64,000 nucleotides of DNA, taken from contig NZ_JADEWO010000015.1 of NCBI RefSeq assembly GCF_015207605.1, forward strand, positions 1-64,000. Reading direction: 5' to 3'. Position 1 is the stretch's first letter, and every line of letters starts with the position of its first letter. Both the position numbers and the translations under genes were made by a program. The DNA is from Oculatella sp. LEGE 06141. Its GTDB lineage: Bacteria > Cyanobacteriota > Cyanobacteriia > Elainellales > Elainellaceae. Shown here piece by piece: positions 44,467 through 56,600 of this stretch. The notes under the pieces were generated by a model. It saw nothing but the letters and a program-made list of their open reading frames with translations. It was not told where the DNA came from and made no database searches.

Positions 44467-45627
44467 TTATCCCACATCGGCACCTCTCGCCTGGCGATCG
44501 CCAAGCGGTAATGTGATGAGGAAGGTTGTACCATATCCCACCTGGCTATCGACGGTGATCTGGCCACTGTGCAGTTCTATAGCTCGTTTGGCGATCGCTA
44601 ATCCCAGCCCGGTTCCAGGCACTTTGCCAACGTTGCAGCCGCGATAAAATGGCTGAAACAAATGCTCTAGATCGCCTGGTGGAATACCAATTCCATAATC
44701 TTGCACCTCAACACACACCGCTTCCACCGTGCCGGATACTCGCAAAACAACATTACAATCATCGGGCGAATACTTGATGGCATTTCCCACTAAATTGCTT
44801 AACGCATGCCACAAAAGCTTTTTATCAACCCAGGCAGAAATAGCATTGGGTTGATAAACAAAATCAATTTTGGGGCGATCGGCTGCACTCCACTGAACGG
44901 TTTCCAACAAAATGTGGCAAAACTCAACGATGTCTGTTTCTTCGGGGCAAAACGGTGTAGCGTGGTGTCCCGTTTGTCCCAAAGTAAGGACATCTTCAAT
45001 CAGTTGATTCATTGTGGCAGCAGCAGCCTGAATGCGCTGAAGCAATTGCTGCTTCTTCGTTTCATCCATTTTATCGCTATAAACTCCCAACATAGTGGTT
45101 GCGAGTTGAATGGCTGAAATGGGATTGCGGAGTTCGTGGGACAGAATAGAAATATACTCAAACGATTCAGAGTTTGTGCTGTCTGGCGCTGGTGTCGCCT
45201 CGCTGGTGTAGTGTTCCACCAGAGAAAGCAAGGTGCTTTTCTCTTCCATCTCTATCTGGTGGCGCGCCAGGGCAATTTCAACACCCACTCGCAAATCATT
45301 TTTGTTGAACGGTTTGAGAATGTAGCCAAAGGGTCGGGTTAGTTTTGCCCGTGCCAGAGTTTGCTCATCAACATAGGCGGTGAGGTAAACCACCGGAAGT
45401 TGGTAGCGATCGCGCACTTGCTTGGCTAAGGCGACTCCATCCTGCTCTCCCTGAATCACAATATCGACCAGCACCAAGTCGGGATGGGTTTCCATGATGC
45501 GCTGCAACGCCGTTTCAGAGTCCGCCGCAATACCGACAACGCTATATCCTAATTCCTGTAGGCAACCCTCAATCTCTCTAGCGATTAAGATTTCATCTTC
45601 AACAATCAGAATCCTGGTGTTTGCCAT
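44467..45627 (-). CDS. Receiver–histidine kinase (REC-HisKA-HATPase)
   Basis: 386 residues from ATG 45627 (MANTRILIVEDEIL). A receiver domain (about 4-120) has the acceptor Asp55 (LVLVDIVIQGEQDG) and the Thr/Lys pair in VYLTAYVD and ILKPF. A HisKA domain follows with ILSHELRNPISA (His164), then HATPase with NLVGNAIKYSPDD, DYGIGIPPGD and GTGLGLAIAK. Such N-terminal-receiver kinases usually receive a phosphate from another kinase. Upstream in-frame residues to 45666 look unsupported. It converges on the cNMP-domain kinase. Confidence 0.92.
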   Translation of the reverse strand: MANTRILIVEDEILIAREIEGCLQELGYSVVGIAADSETALQRIMETHPDLVLVDIVIQGEQDGVALAKQVRDRYQLPVVYLTAYVDEQTLARAKLTRPFGYILKPFNKNDLRVGVEIALARHQIEMEEKSTLLSLVEHYTSEATPAPDSTNSESFEYISILSHELRNPISAIQLATTMLGVYSDKMDETKKQQLLQRIQAAAATMNQLIEDVLTLGQTGHHATPFCPEETDIVEFCHILLETVQWSAADRPKIDFVYQPNAISAWVDKKLLWHALSNLVGNAIKYSPDDCNVVLRVSGTVEAVCVEVQDYGIGIPPGDLEHLFQPFYRGCNVGKVPGTGLGLAIAKRAIELHSGQITVDSQVGYGTTFLITLPLGDRQARGADVG

Positions 45628-45666
45628 ATCTTGAATCGGTTCGCTACTCAGTGAGACGAATTCCAT

Positions 45667-45998
45667 CTAAGTTGTCTGAGAAGTGCTAAGCCCAACTCGA
45701 ACCGCTTCCTAATCCCCCATGTTTGGTAGCCTTCCGAATCATTCTGTCTTAAAGTCTCCCAAAATCGGAAGGTTGACAGGCTAATGCAGACTATTGCATC
45801 TTTCGCAGACAGCTTCTCAGAGGGTGATGAAACGTAGCAAATGGTCTGCATTGACCTCCTAAACTCCTCAACATGGAGAACGTTCAAGCCAATTCTGGTT
45901 CAAAGGTCACCAGAATTGGGAGATTAGCGCCTGCACTAAGCCAGAAAAGACAGCCGTTTAGGTTGCGCTTAACACGTCTACAGCATCCTTCTAAAGAC
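45667..45998. mobile_element. Degenerate copy of the 310-bp inverted-repeat element
   Basis: The stretch AACTCGAACCGC, CTAATCCCCCA, CTTCCGAATC and AAAGTCTCCCAAAAT follows the order of the element at 27474-27784, and the right end ACAGCATCCTTCTAAAGACTC resembles its right end. A second half follows with CTCCTCAACATGGAG and CACCAGAATTGGGAG. It separates the receiver-kinase from the large PAS/GAF kinase; beyond it, 45999-46135 shows nothing definite. Confidence 0.5.
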
Positions 45999-46135
45999 TC
46001 AGCCATGAGCGGCTCCTACACGACGAGTGGCAGCATTTGTTCGCCACAGAAAAGACTGCTTATAACTTATCGTCAACGCTAAGAAAACATAACAATGCTA
46101 AGGTTCTTTAACTATTTTCAACATAAAACTTCAAG

Positions 46136-49100
46136 CTAAAACCGCTTGCGATACTCCAATACCGAAAAGGTCAATTGAAACCGAGTGCCACTGGAGCGAT
46201 CGAGTGTCAAGTTGCCTCGAAGCTGTAGCGCTAAATCGTAGGTAATCTTGAGTCCTAAAGACTTCAGGTTCTCAAGATCCAGGTCGTCGGGAATGCCAAC
46301 CCCGTTATCTTGAACCGTCAAGACATAGCTTGTAGGCTGTTGTGTTAGAGGTTGAGATAGCGCTGAGTGTCCTGCGCCTGCCGATGGAGAGGCCAGGTTA
46401 GATGCGGTGCGCTCTTCTAGCACGATGCAAATTTCGCCTGCTCGATGGTTTGGAAAAGCATGTTTTACGGCATTGGTCACCAACTCGTTCAACAGCAAAC
46501 CACAGGGAATCGCCGTTTCAAGATTAAGTACAGTCGGACGCAAATGATAAACCAAGCGGATGGGGCTAGAACGAGTACTGTGGGCAGCCAGGATATTACT
46601 AACCAGGGATTGAATGTAGTCATCAAAGCTAAGTTGCCCTAAATTAGTCGATTGGTAAAACGTTTCATGAATTAACGCCATCGCCTGTAGCCGATTGCGG
46701 GTATCTGCCAAAGCATTGAACACAATGGCGTGTTGGGCAGCCCTTGCTTGTAGCCAGAGCATTGAGGAGATAACTTGCAGGTTATTTTTCACCCGATGAT
46801 GAACTTCTTTTAGCAAAACTTCTTTTTCTTGCAGAGAGGTTCGCAGTTGCGCTTCAATTTGGCGACGCTCGCTCAGTTTGGTTTGAAGTTGCTGGTAAAG
46901 AGCTGACTGCTGAATGGCGATCGCCAGTTGGTTGGCAATTTGCTGCAACAATGCCACTTCTACCGCTTCCCACTGGCGGTAGTAAGCACAGCTATGCACC
47001 ACCAGCACGCCCCAGAGATGAGGCTCCGTATCTTCCAAATTAAGCACAATTGGAGCAACCACCTTAGACTTCACTCCTGCTTCTCGGTGGAACGCGCTCA
47101 AACAAGAGACCCACTGATCCAGAGCCACATCTAAAATTACGCGAGGTTTGCCCTGTTGATAGTGGGCGTGGCATTCCGGCGGAAAACAGTCATCTTCCCA
47201 AAACATCGTGGCAGTGCTGGAGTACTCTGGCAGCACCGATTCTTTTAACACCACACCCGATGAGCTTGAAGTCAGGTGAAAAATTAAGGCTCGGTCTACC
47301 TGAAGCATTTGCCGCACTTCAGTGACCGTCGTATCAAGAATGCTCTCTAAATCCAGGGAGTGATGAATTTGTTGCGTCACCGTTCGTAATAGGTGTTCCC
47401 GTTCGGCAAACTGGCGGAGTGACTCTTCGGCTCGTTTGCGATCGCTAATGTCACTGGCGGTAGCGATCACCTGTTTAACCCTGCCCTCCTGATCAAGCTG
47501 AGGCTCTGCCGTGACCAGTAACCAGACCCTGTCTTGTGTAATCGGTCGATAAACCCCCAAAACGACATCCAGCACTGGCTGACGGGTCACAGTTGCCAGC
47601 ACAACCGGATACTCTGCGGTTGGCATAGGCGACCCATCTTCCCGAATCACATCCCAAACAGCATCGAGTAGCGTTCGACTCAGCATTTCGTCTGCTGTAA
47701 CTTCCATGAGTTCCAACATCTTGGAGTTAAACAGCAGTGGAATCAGCTCGGCATTGAAGACCACCACTCCCACCTGAAGGTCGGCAATCAGTCTGCGAAA
47801 ATGAGCCTCACTGGCTTGTAGAGCCGCTTCTATCTGCTTGCGATGGCTGATGTCGGTAATTCGTACCAGGTTCATTTGCCGATGGGCAACCTGAATGCGC
47901 TTGGACGCAAAATTGCCCCAAAACGCATGCCCCTTGAATGTGCGGTACTCAATCTCCTGGCTCCAGACCCCTTGTCGGCTAAATTCTCTACGCAGCTTAA
48001 GCCTCTCTGCCTCTGAAAATGGAGTTTGATGCAGAGTGTGACCTTGAATGCCGACTAAATCCTGCTTGCGATCGGCTTCAAACAGTTCTATAGCGCGGCG
48101 GTTACAGTCCTCAATCAGTAAGCTGGACGGATCAACCAGAAAAATAGCATCTGCCGATTCTTCAAAGATGGCTTCAAACAGGTCTTTGCTGCGGCGAACC
48201 TCGACCTCTGCCAGTTTGCGATCGGTGATGTCAAACGACACACCATGCCACAGCACATCCCCATTGGGCTGCTGCTCTAGATGCGAACGGGTGTGAATCC
48301 ATTTCAGCCGACCAGAGGGAGTGATAATTCGATACTCATGGCTAAGGGGTTGCAACGTTTTCACGCTCAGAGCAATGGCTTGCTGCAAAGCATCTACATC
48401 CTCTGCCACCACCATCGTTTCCAATAGGCTTAAATCGGCCTGAATTTTAGCTGGCTCTAGTTCAAAAACCTGCTGGCAGTTAGCGCTAATGTAAGTCAGG
48501 ACGTTCCTATCACCACGTTTAAGATTTTGGTAAAGAACACCGGGTATATTGGTCGCTATGTGCTGAAGGCGGGCTTCGCTCTGGTATAGCGCTTCATTCC
48601 GTTGTATCAGTTCAGCCGTTCGTTTTTGTACTCGTTGTTCTAACTCCTGGTTGAGTTGCTGTACTTGTTGATAGAAGTTGGCCTGTTGAATGGCGATCGC
48701 CAGTTGGTCGGCAAACCGACAAGCCAAATAATGTTCATCCTCTGTAAACGTAGCGGGCAAAGGGGACTTGATTCCAACCAGGCAACCCCAAACGGCACCG
48801 TTTACTTCTAACGGAACCATTAACCAGGCAGCGGGTGCATGTTGTTGAGCCGCCTGGTTAATGGGGTCGCTCAGGGTATGTGTGTCTTCAACCAAAACAA
48901 CTTCTCGCTGTTTTAAGCGTGCAGTCAGGGGATTGTTTGCATCTGCAATCTCAACGCCCAGGGTCGAGAGTAATTCTGGATGCCGAACCTGTTCTGTAAT
49001 TGGCACCCAGCAATGTCGCTCTGGAAAGCGTTGAAGAATATTAACTAAATCAAGCTGCAACAGTTGGGCAAATTCGTGGGTTGCCGTTGAAAAAATCGTG

Positions 49101-50014
49101 TCCAGATCAAGCGAGTTGCGAATACTCTGAACAATCCGATTCAACGCCTGTTCCTGGTAGGCTTGCTGTCGTAGTGCCGCTTCGGTTGCTTTGAGTTCAG
49201 TAATATCCTGACTGGAACCCACCAAAAACTTCTGTCCGTGCTGGTTTTGAAAGCACACCTTTTTCGTCAGCAACCATCGAGTTTCGCCCATCAGGTTAGT
49301 GAGTGGTTCTTCAACAACATCTTCCAACCCGGTTTGAAAGACCTGCTGATCTTTCTGCCGAAAATGATCGGCTTGTTCTTCAGGAAAGAAGTCATAGTCT
49401 GAACGACCCAAGAAGTCATCTTCCGAGACCCCCGTTAACTCGCAAACCGCTCGGTTCACCAACACAAAGCGATACTGCTCATTTTTAACAAAGATAGTAT
49501 CTGAGATGACATTGATGATCTGGTTCAAAAAGGCTCTCGATCGTTGCAGGTCTTCTTCTGCCTGCTTCAGGTTCGTCAGGTCGCGGGTGGTAACAACAAC
49601 GCCAGTAACGGTGCCATCCAACTCTACGTAGGGGGCATAGGTCACACCAATAAAGCACCGCCGACCGTCCGCATCGTCCAACCATTCTTCGTATCGGACT
49701 GTTTCTCCGGCAAGACAGCGATCGAATTGAGGTTTTACCTGGCTCTGAAAACGGGCTTCCCCGATCACGTTACCAATGGTGTAGCCAATCAGGTTCTCTT
49801 GCTGCGTTTGCGCTCTGCTGAGGTAGGTCTGGTTAACCAACTGGTACGTGTAGGTACGATCAAGCAGGGCAATGCCATCTGGTGCACTGGATACAATCCG
49901 CTCATACCGCCGCAGAACCACGTCAGCGCGTTGGATGTGCCCTAGCAGCAGAACCACTACCCCTCCAATTCCCACACCTAGCCAGAACAATGCCAACGGC
50001 ACCATTGTGATCAC
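46136..50014 (-). CDS. PAS/GAF sensor histidine kinase (HisKA_2) with cyanobacteriochrome-like GAF
   Basis: 1292 residues. A TM helix (about 5-24) leads into PAS1 (about 35-155), PAS2 (160-280), GAF1 (290-450), a coiled coil, PAS3-PAS5 (480-865), GAF2 (880-1045), HisKA_2 with EVHHRVKNNLQV (His1072) and HATPase (about 1165-1290). GAF1 lacks the chromophore cysteines. GAF2 has DDCF at residues 941-944 and a second cysteine, Cys971, 28 residues after Cys943, in SCLSAFHREAGVKSKVVAPI. The residue after Cys971 is Leu, not the usual His. This arrangement resembles DXCF-type cyanobacteriochromes, so light sensing is possible but unproven. The gene is divergent from the 2104-residue kinase and separated by 594 bp. 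Confidence 0.92.
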   Translation of the reverse strand: MITMVPLALFWLGVGIGGVVVLLLGHIQRADVVLRRYERIVSSAPDGIALLDRTYTYQLVNQTYLSRAQTQQENLIGYTIGNVIGEARFQSQVKPQFDRCLAGETVRYEEWLDDADGRRCFIGVTYAPYVELDGTVTGVVVTTRDLTNLKQAEEDLQRSRAFLNQIINVISDTIFVKNEQYRFVLVNRAVCELTGVSEDDFLGRSDYDFFPEEQADHFRQKDQQVFQTGLEDVVEEPLTNLMGETRWLLTKKVCFQNQHGQKFLVGSSQDITELKATEAALRQQAYQEQALNRIVQSIRNSLDLDTIFSTATHEFAQLLQLDLVNILQRFPERHCWVPITEQVRHPELLSTLGVEIADANNPLTARLKQREVVLVEDTHTLSDPINQAAQQHAPAAWLMVPLEVNGAVWGCLVGIKSPLPATFTEDEHYLACRFADQLAIAIQQANFYQQVQQLNQELEQRVQKRTAELIQRNEALYQSEARLQHIATNIPGVLYQNLKRGDRNVLTYISANCQQVFELEPAKIQADLSLLETMVVAEDVDALQQAIALSVKTLQPLSHEYRIITPSGRLKWIHTRSHLEQQPNGDVLWHGVSFDITDRKLAEVEVRRSKDLFEAIFEESADAIFLVDPSSLLIEDCNRRAIELFEADRKQDLVGIQGHTLHQTPFSEAERLKLRREFSRQGVWSQEIEYRTFKGHAFWGNFASKRIQVAHRQMNLVRITDISHRKQIEAALQASEAHFRRLIADLQVGVVVFNAELIPLLFNSKMLELMEVTADEMLSRTLLDAVWDVIREDGSPMPTAEYPVVLATVTRQPVLDVVLGVYRPITQDRVWLLVTAEPQLDQEGRVKQVIATASDISDRKRAEESLRQFAEREHLLRTVTQQIHHSLDLESILDTTVTEVRQMLQVDRALIFHLTSSSSGVVLKESVLPEYSSTATMFWEDDCFPPECHAHYQQGKPRVILDVALDQWVSCLSAFHREAGVKSKVVAPIVLNLEDTEPHLWGVLVVHSCAYYRQWEAVEVALLQQIANQLAIAIQQSALYQQLQTKLSERRQIEAQLRTSLQEKEVLLKEVHHRVKNNLQVISSMLWLQARAAQHAIVFNALADTRNRLQAMALIHETFYQSTNLGQLSFDDYIQSLVSNILAAHSTRSSPIRLVYHLRPTVLNLETAIPCGLLLNELVTNAVKHAFPNHRAGEICIVLEERTASNLASPSAGAGHSALSQPLTQQPTSYVLTVQDNGVGIPDDLDLENLKSLGLKITYDLALQLRGNLTLDRSSGTRFQLTFSVLEYRKRF

Positions 50015-50267
50015 CCCCCCTTAATGGTTCCCTGGACGGATCGACGTTTTTTTGACAAATTGCCGCCAATGCATTTGATTTTTCTACGTTTAGCGATTAT
50101 TCAAAGTTGTCACCACTATAGCGAAGGATTGCCGATCCCTTCTCGACAACACCCCATTCACTCAAGTGCCGTTTGAACTTTTGGGTGGATGAACGTTGCT
50201 AGACTGACGAGCGAGAGCCAGTTCCGTTCTAAAGTCTCTAAAAGATGGTTTGAAGTAGCCCAACAAC

Positions 50268-50354
50268 CTGTAGGGGCGTGGTCATACCCTGCACCAAGCA
50301 CGCCACGTCTGAGTCTAGTCAAGGGCGATCTTGCCGAATGCTACGCCCTTACAG
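50268..50354. repeat. TGTAGGGGCGT-type repeat with large loop
   Basis: CTGTAGGGGCGTGG at the left and the complement of GCTACGCCCTTACAG at the right agree at most positions. An inner hairpin, GGCGTG with CACGCC, lies within. It is related to the compact palindrome at 26718. The surrounding divergent gap 50015-50608 also contains element-like fragments (around 50220-50265 and 50395-50465) and must hold promoters for both large kinases. Confidence 0.45.
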
Positions 50355-50608
50355 CAGACGTTTAAGCAGACACTTAATCCGTTTCAAACAACCTCACACC
50401 CCCAAAATCCTGACAGAGTTCCAAATCGGTTGCTTTGGAGGTTACAGAACGCGACCCCCTTCCTAAATTTCTAAATTGCTGTGTGCCAGCTTCATTTGGC
50501 CTGGGAACAATGAGTATTAAACCACTTGAAATAGCGACTGGGAACCCTGCTCAACGGATGCGTCTCAGTCGCACCGTTTATTCCCTGCAAGAGTAGAGAC
50601 TCAACCAT

Positions 50609-53600
50609 ATGGCTGTGAAACAGGACTTTCCGGGTTACTACATTACTGAGCAACTTTACGCGGGCACCAGAACACTTGTTTATCGAGGAATGCGGGAATT
50701 TGATCGAAAGGCAGTAGTGATCAAACTACTGAGAAATGAGTTTCCTAGTTTTGCGGAACTGGTGCAATTTCAGAATCAGTATGCCATTACCAAAAACCTC
50801 AACCTTCCGGGCATCATCCAGCCCTACAGCCTCGACTCCTATCACAACGGCTATCTCTTCGTGATGGAAGACGTTGGCGGCATTTCGTTGCGCCAATTCG
50901 CTAAAGACGAGCCGCTCTCGTTTAACCAGTTCCTTCCGATCGCCTGCCAGTTGGTAGAAACTCTACACCAATTGCACCAACATCGGGTGATTCACAAAGA
51001 CATCAAACCCTCCAATATTCTGATTCATCCCGACTCGCTTCAGGTAAAACTGATCGACTTTTCCATCTCAACTCTTTTACCGCGAGAAACTCAGGACATC
51101 CAAAACCCAAATGTTCTGGAAGGCACTCTGGCCTATCTGTCACCGGAACAAACGGGACGCATGAACCGGGGAATTGACTACCGTAGCGATTTCTACTCGT
51201 TGGGAGTCACCTTTTTTGAACTGCTGACAGGACAAATGCCTTTCCAGTCCTGCGACCCAATGGAGTTGGTACATTGCCACCTGGCGAAGCAGCCGCCGAT
51301 GATCCACAGTCTCAATCCGCTGATGCCCCCTATTCTGTCTGAGATTGTGGCTAAGTTAATGGCGAAAACGGCTGAAGATCGCTACCAGAGCGCGTTAGGG
51401 CTAAAACATGACCTGGAACAGTGCTTGTCCCAATATAAAGAAAAGGGAAACCTTGCATGGTTTTCGCTGGGGCAACGGGATATATGCGATCGCTTTCTGA
51501 TTCCCGAACGGCTCTATGGCCGAGAAACTGAAGTGATTGAACTGCTGAGTGCCTTCAACCGGGTTAGCAGCGGCAATACCGAACTACTGCTTGTTGCGGG
51601 TTTCTCTGGCATTGGCAAAACCGCTGTAGTGAATGAAGTCCACAAGCCCATCGTGCGGCAGCGCGGCTACTTCATCAAAGGCAAGTACGACCAATTTCAG
51701 CGAAGCATCCCTTTTAGCGCATTTGTACAAGCTTTTCGTGACTTGATGGGGCAACTGCTGAATGAAACCGATACTCAACTGGCGCAATGGAAAACCTGCA
51801 TTCTAGAAGCATTGGGTGAAAATGCCCAGGTCATTATAGAGGTGGTTCCTGAACTGGAGCAAATTATTGGTCAACAGCCTGCGGTTCCGGAACTCTCTGG
51901 TAGTGCCGCACAGAATCGCTTCAATCGACTGTTTCAGCAGTTCATTCAGGTGTTTACCACCGCAGACCATCCGTTGGTGGTATTTATTGACGACTTGCAG
52001 TGGGCTGATTCTGCTTCGCTCAATTTGCTCAAGCTATTGATGGATGAGACAGAGACAGGCTATCTATTGATTTTGGGAGCCTATCGCGATAACGAAGTGT
52101 TTGCAGCACACCCCTTAATGCTGACGCTGGAGGAAATTGAGAGGGCAAACGCAACGCTCAACACAATTGTCTTGACTCCGCTGAGTTCAACCGACATCAA
52201 CCAACTGGTTGCAGATACATTGAGCTGTACAAAAGATCTTGCCTTGCCATTAACCGAGTTGGTATACCAAAAAACGCAGGGCAATCCTTTCTTTACCAGT
52301 CAATTTCTCAAGGCGTTACATGAGGACGATCTGATCACCTTCAACTTCAACGTCGGGCACTGGCAGTGTGATATTGCAGCCGTGCGATCGCTCGCCCTCA
52401 CCGAAGATGTTGTCGAATTCATGGCGCTTCAACTGCAAAAATTGTCTGCTAAAACGCAGCATGTCCTGAAGCTAGCGGCCTGTATTGGCAATCAATTTCA
52501 CTTGGCCACATTGGCCACCGTATATGAAAAGTCTCAGGCAGAGACGGCTGAGGATTTGTGGAAAGCGATCCAGGAAGGATTTATCATACCGACCAATGAA
52601 GTCTACAAATTTTATCAAAATTCATCATTAATCCACCGAAACGGGTCATTAGCCGAGAGCCAGGTAGACACTCAAAGGGCTGACGAACAGGGGTTAATGG
52701 CTGTTCGCTACAAATTCCTGCACGATCGCGTTCAACAGGCAGCCTACTCCCTCATTCCTGACTCTCAGAAGAAAGCATCTCATTTAAAAATCGGAAAATT
52801 ACTGCTACAACATACCCCACCTGAAGCGCTTGAAACTAAAATTTTTGATATTGTTAATCAGTTAAATCAAGGAATTGAGATCGCCACTCAATTATCAGAA
52901 AAGAAAGAAACGGCTCAACTCAACCTGATTGCCGGGAGAAAAGCAAAGATTTCCACTGCGTATAAAGCAGCCGTCGAATATTTTGCGATCGGTTTAGAGC
53001 TGTTATCAGCAGATAGCTGGCAAACCGACTATGGGCTTACCTTTGGCCTGTATCGAGAACGCGCAGAATGTGAATACTTAACCGGTCATCTTGATCCAGC
53101 AGAAAAGCTGTTTGATGTTGCCTTGCATCACGCTCAAGATAAGTTTGACAAAGCCGATATTTACGCCATTCAAATGTATCTGAAAATGACTCAGGGCGAA
53201 AATATCCAGGCTGGGTTTGAAGCTGGACTCAAAGGGTTGAGCATCATGGGAATGCATCTACCGTCCACCGTCGAAGAACAGCAAGCCGCCATCACCGCTG
53301 AACTGGAAAAACTTCACACTAAACTGAAAACAGTTCGCCCAGCCGATCTGTTTGATCGACCCCAGATGACCGATCCCATCTATAAAGTCTGCATGAGTCT
53401 TTTAGCAGACCTTTGGGCAGCAGCCTACATGGGCGGCCATCAATATCTTTCACATCTAAGCCTGCTGTTAATGCTCAATACCTCATTAACTCACGGCAAT
53501 GCTGAAGGTTCTGGTTTTGCTTACTGCCTGTATGGAATGAGTTTGGCTAACCAGGGAGACTACCAAACGGCGTATGAGTTTGGCACCTTGGCCCTGAAGC

Positions 53601-56600
53601 TAGACCGACATTTTAACAGTACTAAATTTATCTACAAAACCAATAACATCTTTGCACACACAATCAATCCCTATAACCAGCATCTAAAAACAAATCTACC
53701 GCTGTCTCGGCAATCGTTTCAAGCCAGCCAGGAAGGTGGAGATGTTGTGTTTGGGGTTTGGGCCGTTTCATTTCTGATTTGGGCGATGTTGGTAAAGGGC
53801 GATCGCCTATCCGATGTCTACGCAGAAACCGAAAAATATTTAAGCTACGTACAGCAGGTAAACGATATCAATATGCTGTATGCGTTTACGCTACAGCGAC
53901 AGTTTATCCTGAACCTGCAAGACCTCTTGCCAGATACCGATTTGCTGCACGATCAAAATTACGACGATTGGAATCAGCATGACGTTCCCCATATCAATGT
54001 TTGGCGACAAAAGCGGAACTTTGAACATGGCATCAACTGGTATTGCTTTCTCAAACTACAGCTCTCGTACCTGTATGGTCGCTACAACGATGCCGTTCAA
54101 GCAGCGAAAGAGGCAGAGCCAACACTACCCTCTAATGCTGGTTTCTTCCCAATTATTCAATACTATTTCTATTACCCGCTTAGCTTAGCAGCACTCTATC
54201 CTACCGCTACATCAGAAGAGAAAAGCCAGTACTGGAGTGTTCTGCAACAGCATCAGCACATGGTCAAAACATGGGCAGATCATTGCCCAGAGAACTTTCA
54301 GCATCGATATCTTTTGCTGTCGGCTGAAATCGCCCGCATCTCTGGCCAGCGCATAGAAGCATTAGAAGCTTACGATCAGGCCATTTCAACCGCTAAAGCA
54401 AATGAATACCTGAATGAAGAAGCGATTGCTAATGAACTCGCAGCAACATTTTACCTGGAATGGGGCAAAGAACGGATTGCTCAAGAGTACATGACTGAAG
54501 CGTACTACTGTTATGCTCGTTGGGGATCTGCTGCCAAGATCAATGATCTGGAACAACGCTATCCACAGCTTTTAGCGCCTGTTTTGCAACAGCAGCAACA
54601 GCAGCAACAGCAGCCACTGATTGCCACTGAAACGATTTTCGCCCTATCTTCTGTCAACCAAACGTCCCCATCCAGCAGCATTTCAAATGCACTAGACCTG
54701 GCTGCGGTACTAAAAGCATCTCAATCTTTGTCTAGCGAGATGCAGCTTGATAAATTAATATTCACCTTGCTGGACATTGTCATTGAAAGTGCAGGCGCAC
54801 AGAAGTGTGCATTGATGTTGTTGCAAGACAACCGTTTGATGTTGACGGCCGTCAAGTTTGCAAAGTCCTGCCCGTCAACCCTGGAAGCCATTCCAGTAGA
54901 AGACAGTGAGGAAATTCCAGTCAATCTTGTGAATGGAGTTAAACGCAGCCTTGAGACCACTGTAATTGTTGATGCAACCCATCATTCGCTGCTGCTATCT
55001 GACGCATACATTCAGCGGAACCAGCCCAGGAGTATTTTGTGTACGCCGATCCTGCATCAGGGTAAGTTGCTGGGTGTGTTGTATCTGGAAAATAATCTGG
55101 CGACAGGGGTATTCACCAGCGATCGCGTAGAACTGCTTAGCCTGTTATGTACCCAGTCGGCTATTTTCCTGGAAAATGCCCGTCTTTATCAGCAGTCGCA
55201 GGCTTATACCCAACAGTTAGAACGATCTCTAAACGCCCTACAAATCAGCGAAACCCGGTTGCGGAACCTGGCTGCCAACGTTCCAGGCATGATTTATCAG
55301 TTTTGTCTGGCCACCGATGGCTCTACCTGTACTCCCTATGCCAGTTCTGGTTGCTTCGAGCTGTACGAAGTGGAAGCGGAAGCAGCAATGGCAGGGACCC
55401 ATGACTTATACCGGATGCATCATCCTGATGATCGTGCCGGTGTTGAACAGGCTATGCTCCACTCTGCCCAAACTTTGACTCCGTTTGTATACGAATGGCG
55501 AATTATCACCCCATCAGGAATCGTGAAGTGGGTGCAGTCTGCGGCTCAACCAGAGAGAAAAGCAGATGGTTCGATTGTGTGGGATGGCATTGTGATAGAT
55601 GTTAGCGATCGCAAATATGCCGAAAAATCGTTGAAGCTGACTCAATTTGCGATCGATCGAGCCAGTTTGCCAGTTTGGTGGATTAAACCCAATGGTCAGG
55701 TTTCGTATGTAAATGCTGCGGCCTGTCGCGATTTGGGCTACTCTCAAGCAGATATTTTACAGAAATACGTCTGGGATTTTAATCCAGATCTTCTGCCAGA
55801 GTCGTGGGGAGAACACTGGCAGAGCCTGAAAGCAGAGGGATCATTTACCGTCGAAACGCGCAACGTTAACCAACTCGGAAACAGCTATCCGGTTGAAGTG
55901 AGGGCGAACTACCTTGAACTGGACGGGGAAGAATATAACTGTGCTTTTGTGAACAATATCAGTGAGCGCAAACGCGCTGAAGCACAGTTGCAGCAGCGAA
56001 CACAGGAGCTAGAGCAAACCCTGCAAGAACTCCAAACCACCCAAACTCAGATGATTCAGGCAGAAAAAATGTCTAGCCTGGGGCAGCTAGTGGCTGGCGT
56101 TGCTCATGAAATTAATAACCCAGTTAACTTTATCTTTGGCAACCTCACCCACGCCAATGCTTATACTAAAGACATTCTGGGGTTGTTGGAACTGTACCAA
56201 AAGCATTACCCCACTCCCCATCCTGAAATTCAAACAGAAGCAGACACAATTGATCTAGGCTTCTTGCTGGAAGACCTGCCAAACCTGCTTTCTTCCATGC
56301 GAATTGGGGCAGAGCGGATTCAGAAAATAGTTGCCTCCCTCCGCACCTTTTCCCGTATGGATGAAGCCGAGGTAAAAGCAATTAACATTCACGATGGCAT
56401 TGACAGCACGTTGATGATTTTACAGCATCGACTCAAAGCCAGACCCGATCATAGTGGCATTGCGGTGATCAAAGAGTACAGCAATTTGCCTGTAGTCGAA
56501 TGTTATGCGGGACAACTCAATCAGGTGTTTATGAATGTATTGAGCAACGCGATCGATGCGTTGGAGGAGGCAATGGACAGCCAGAAATGGGTAGCCGGTA

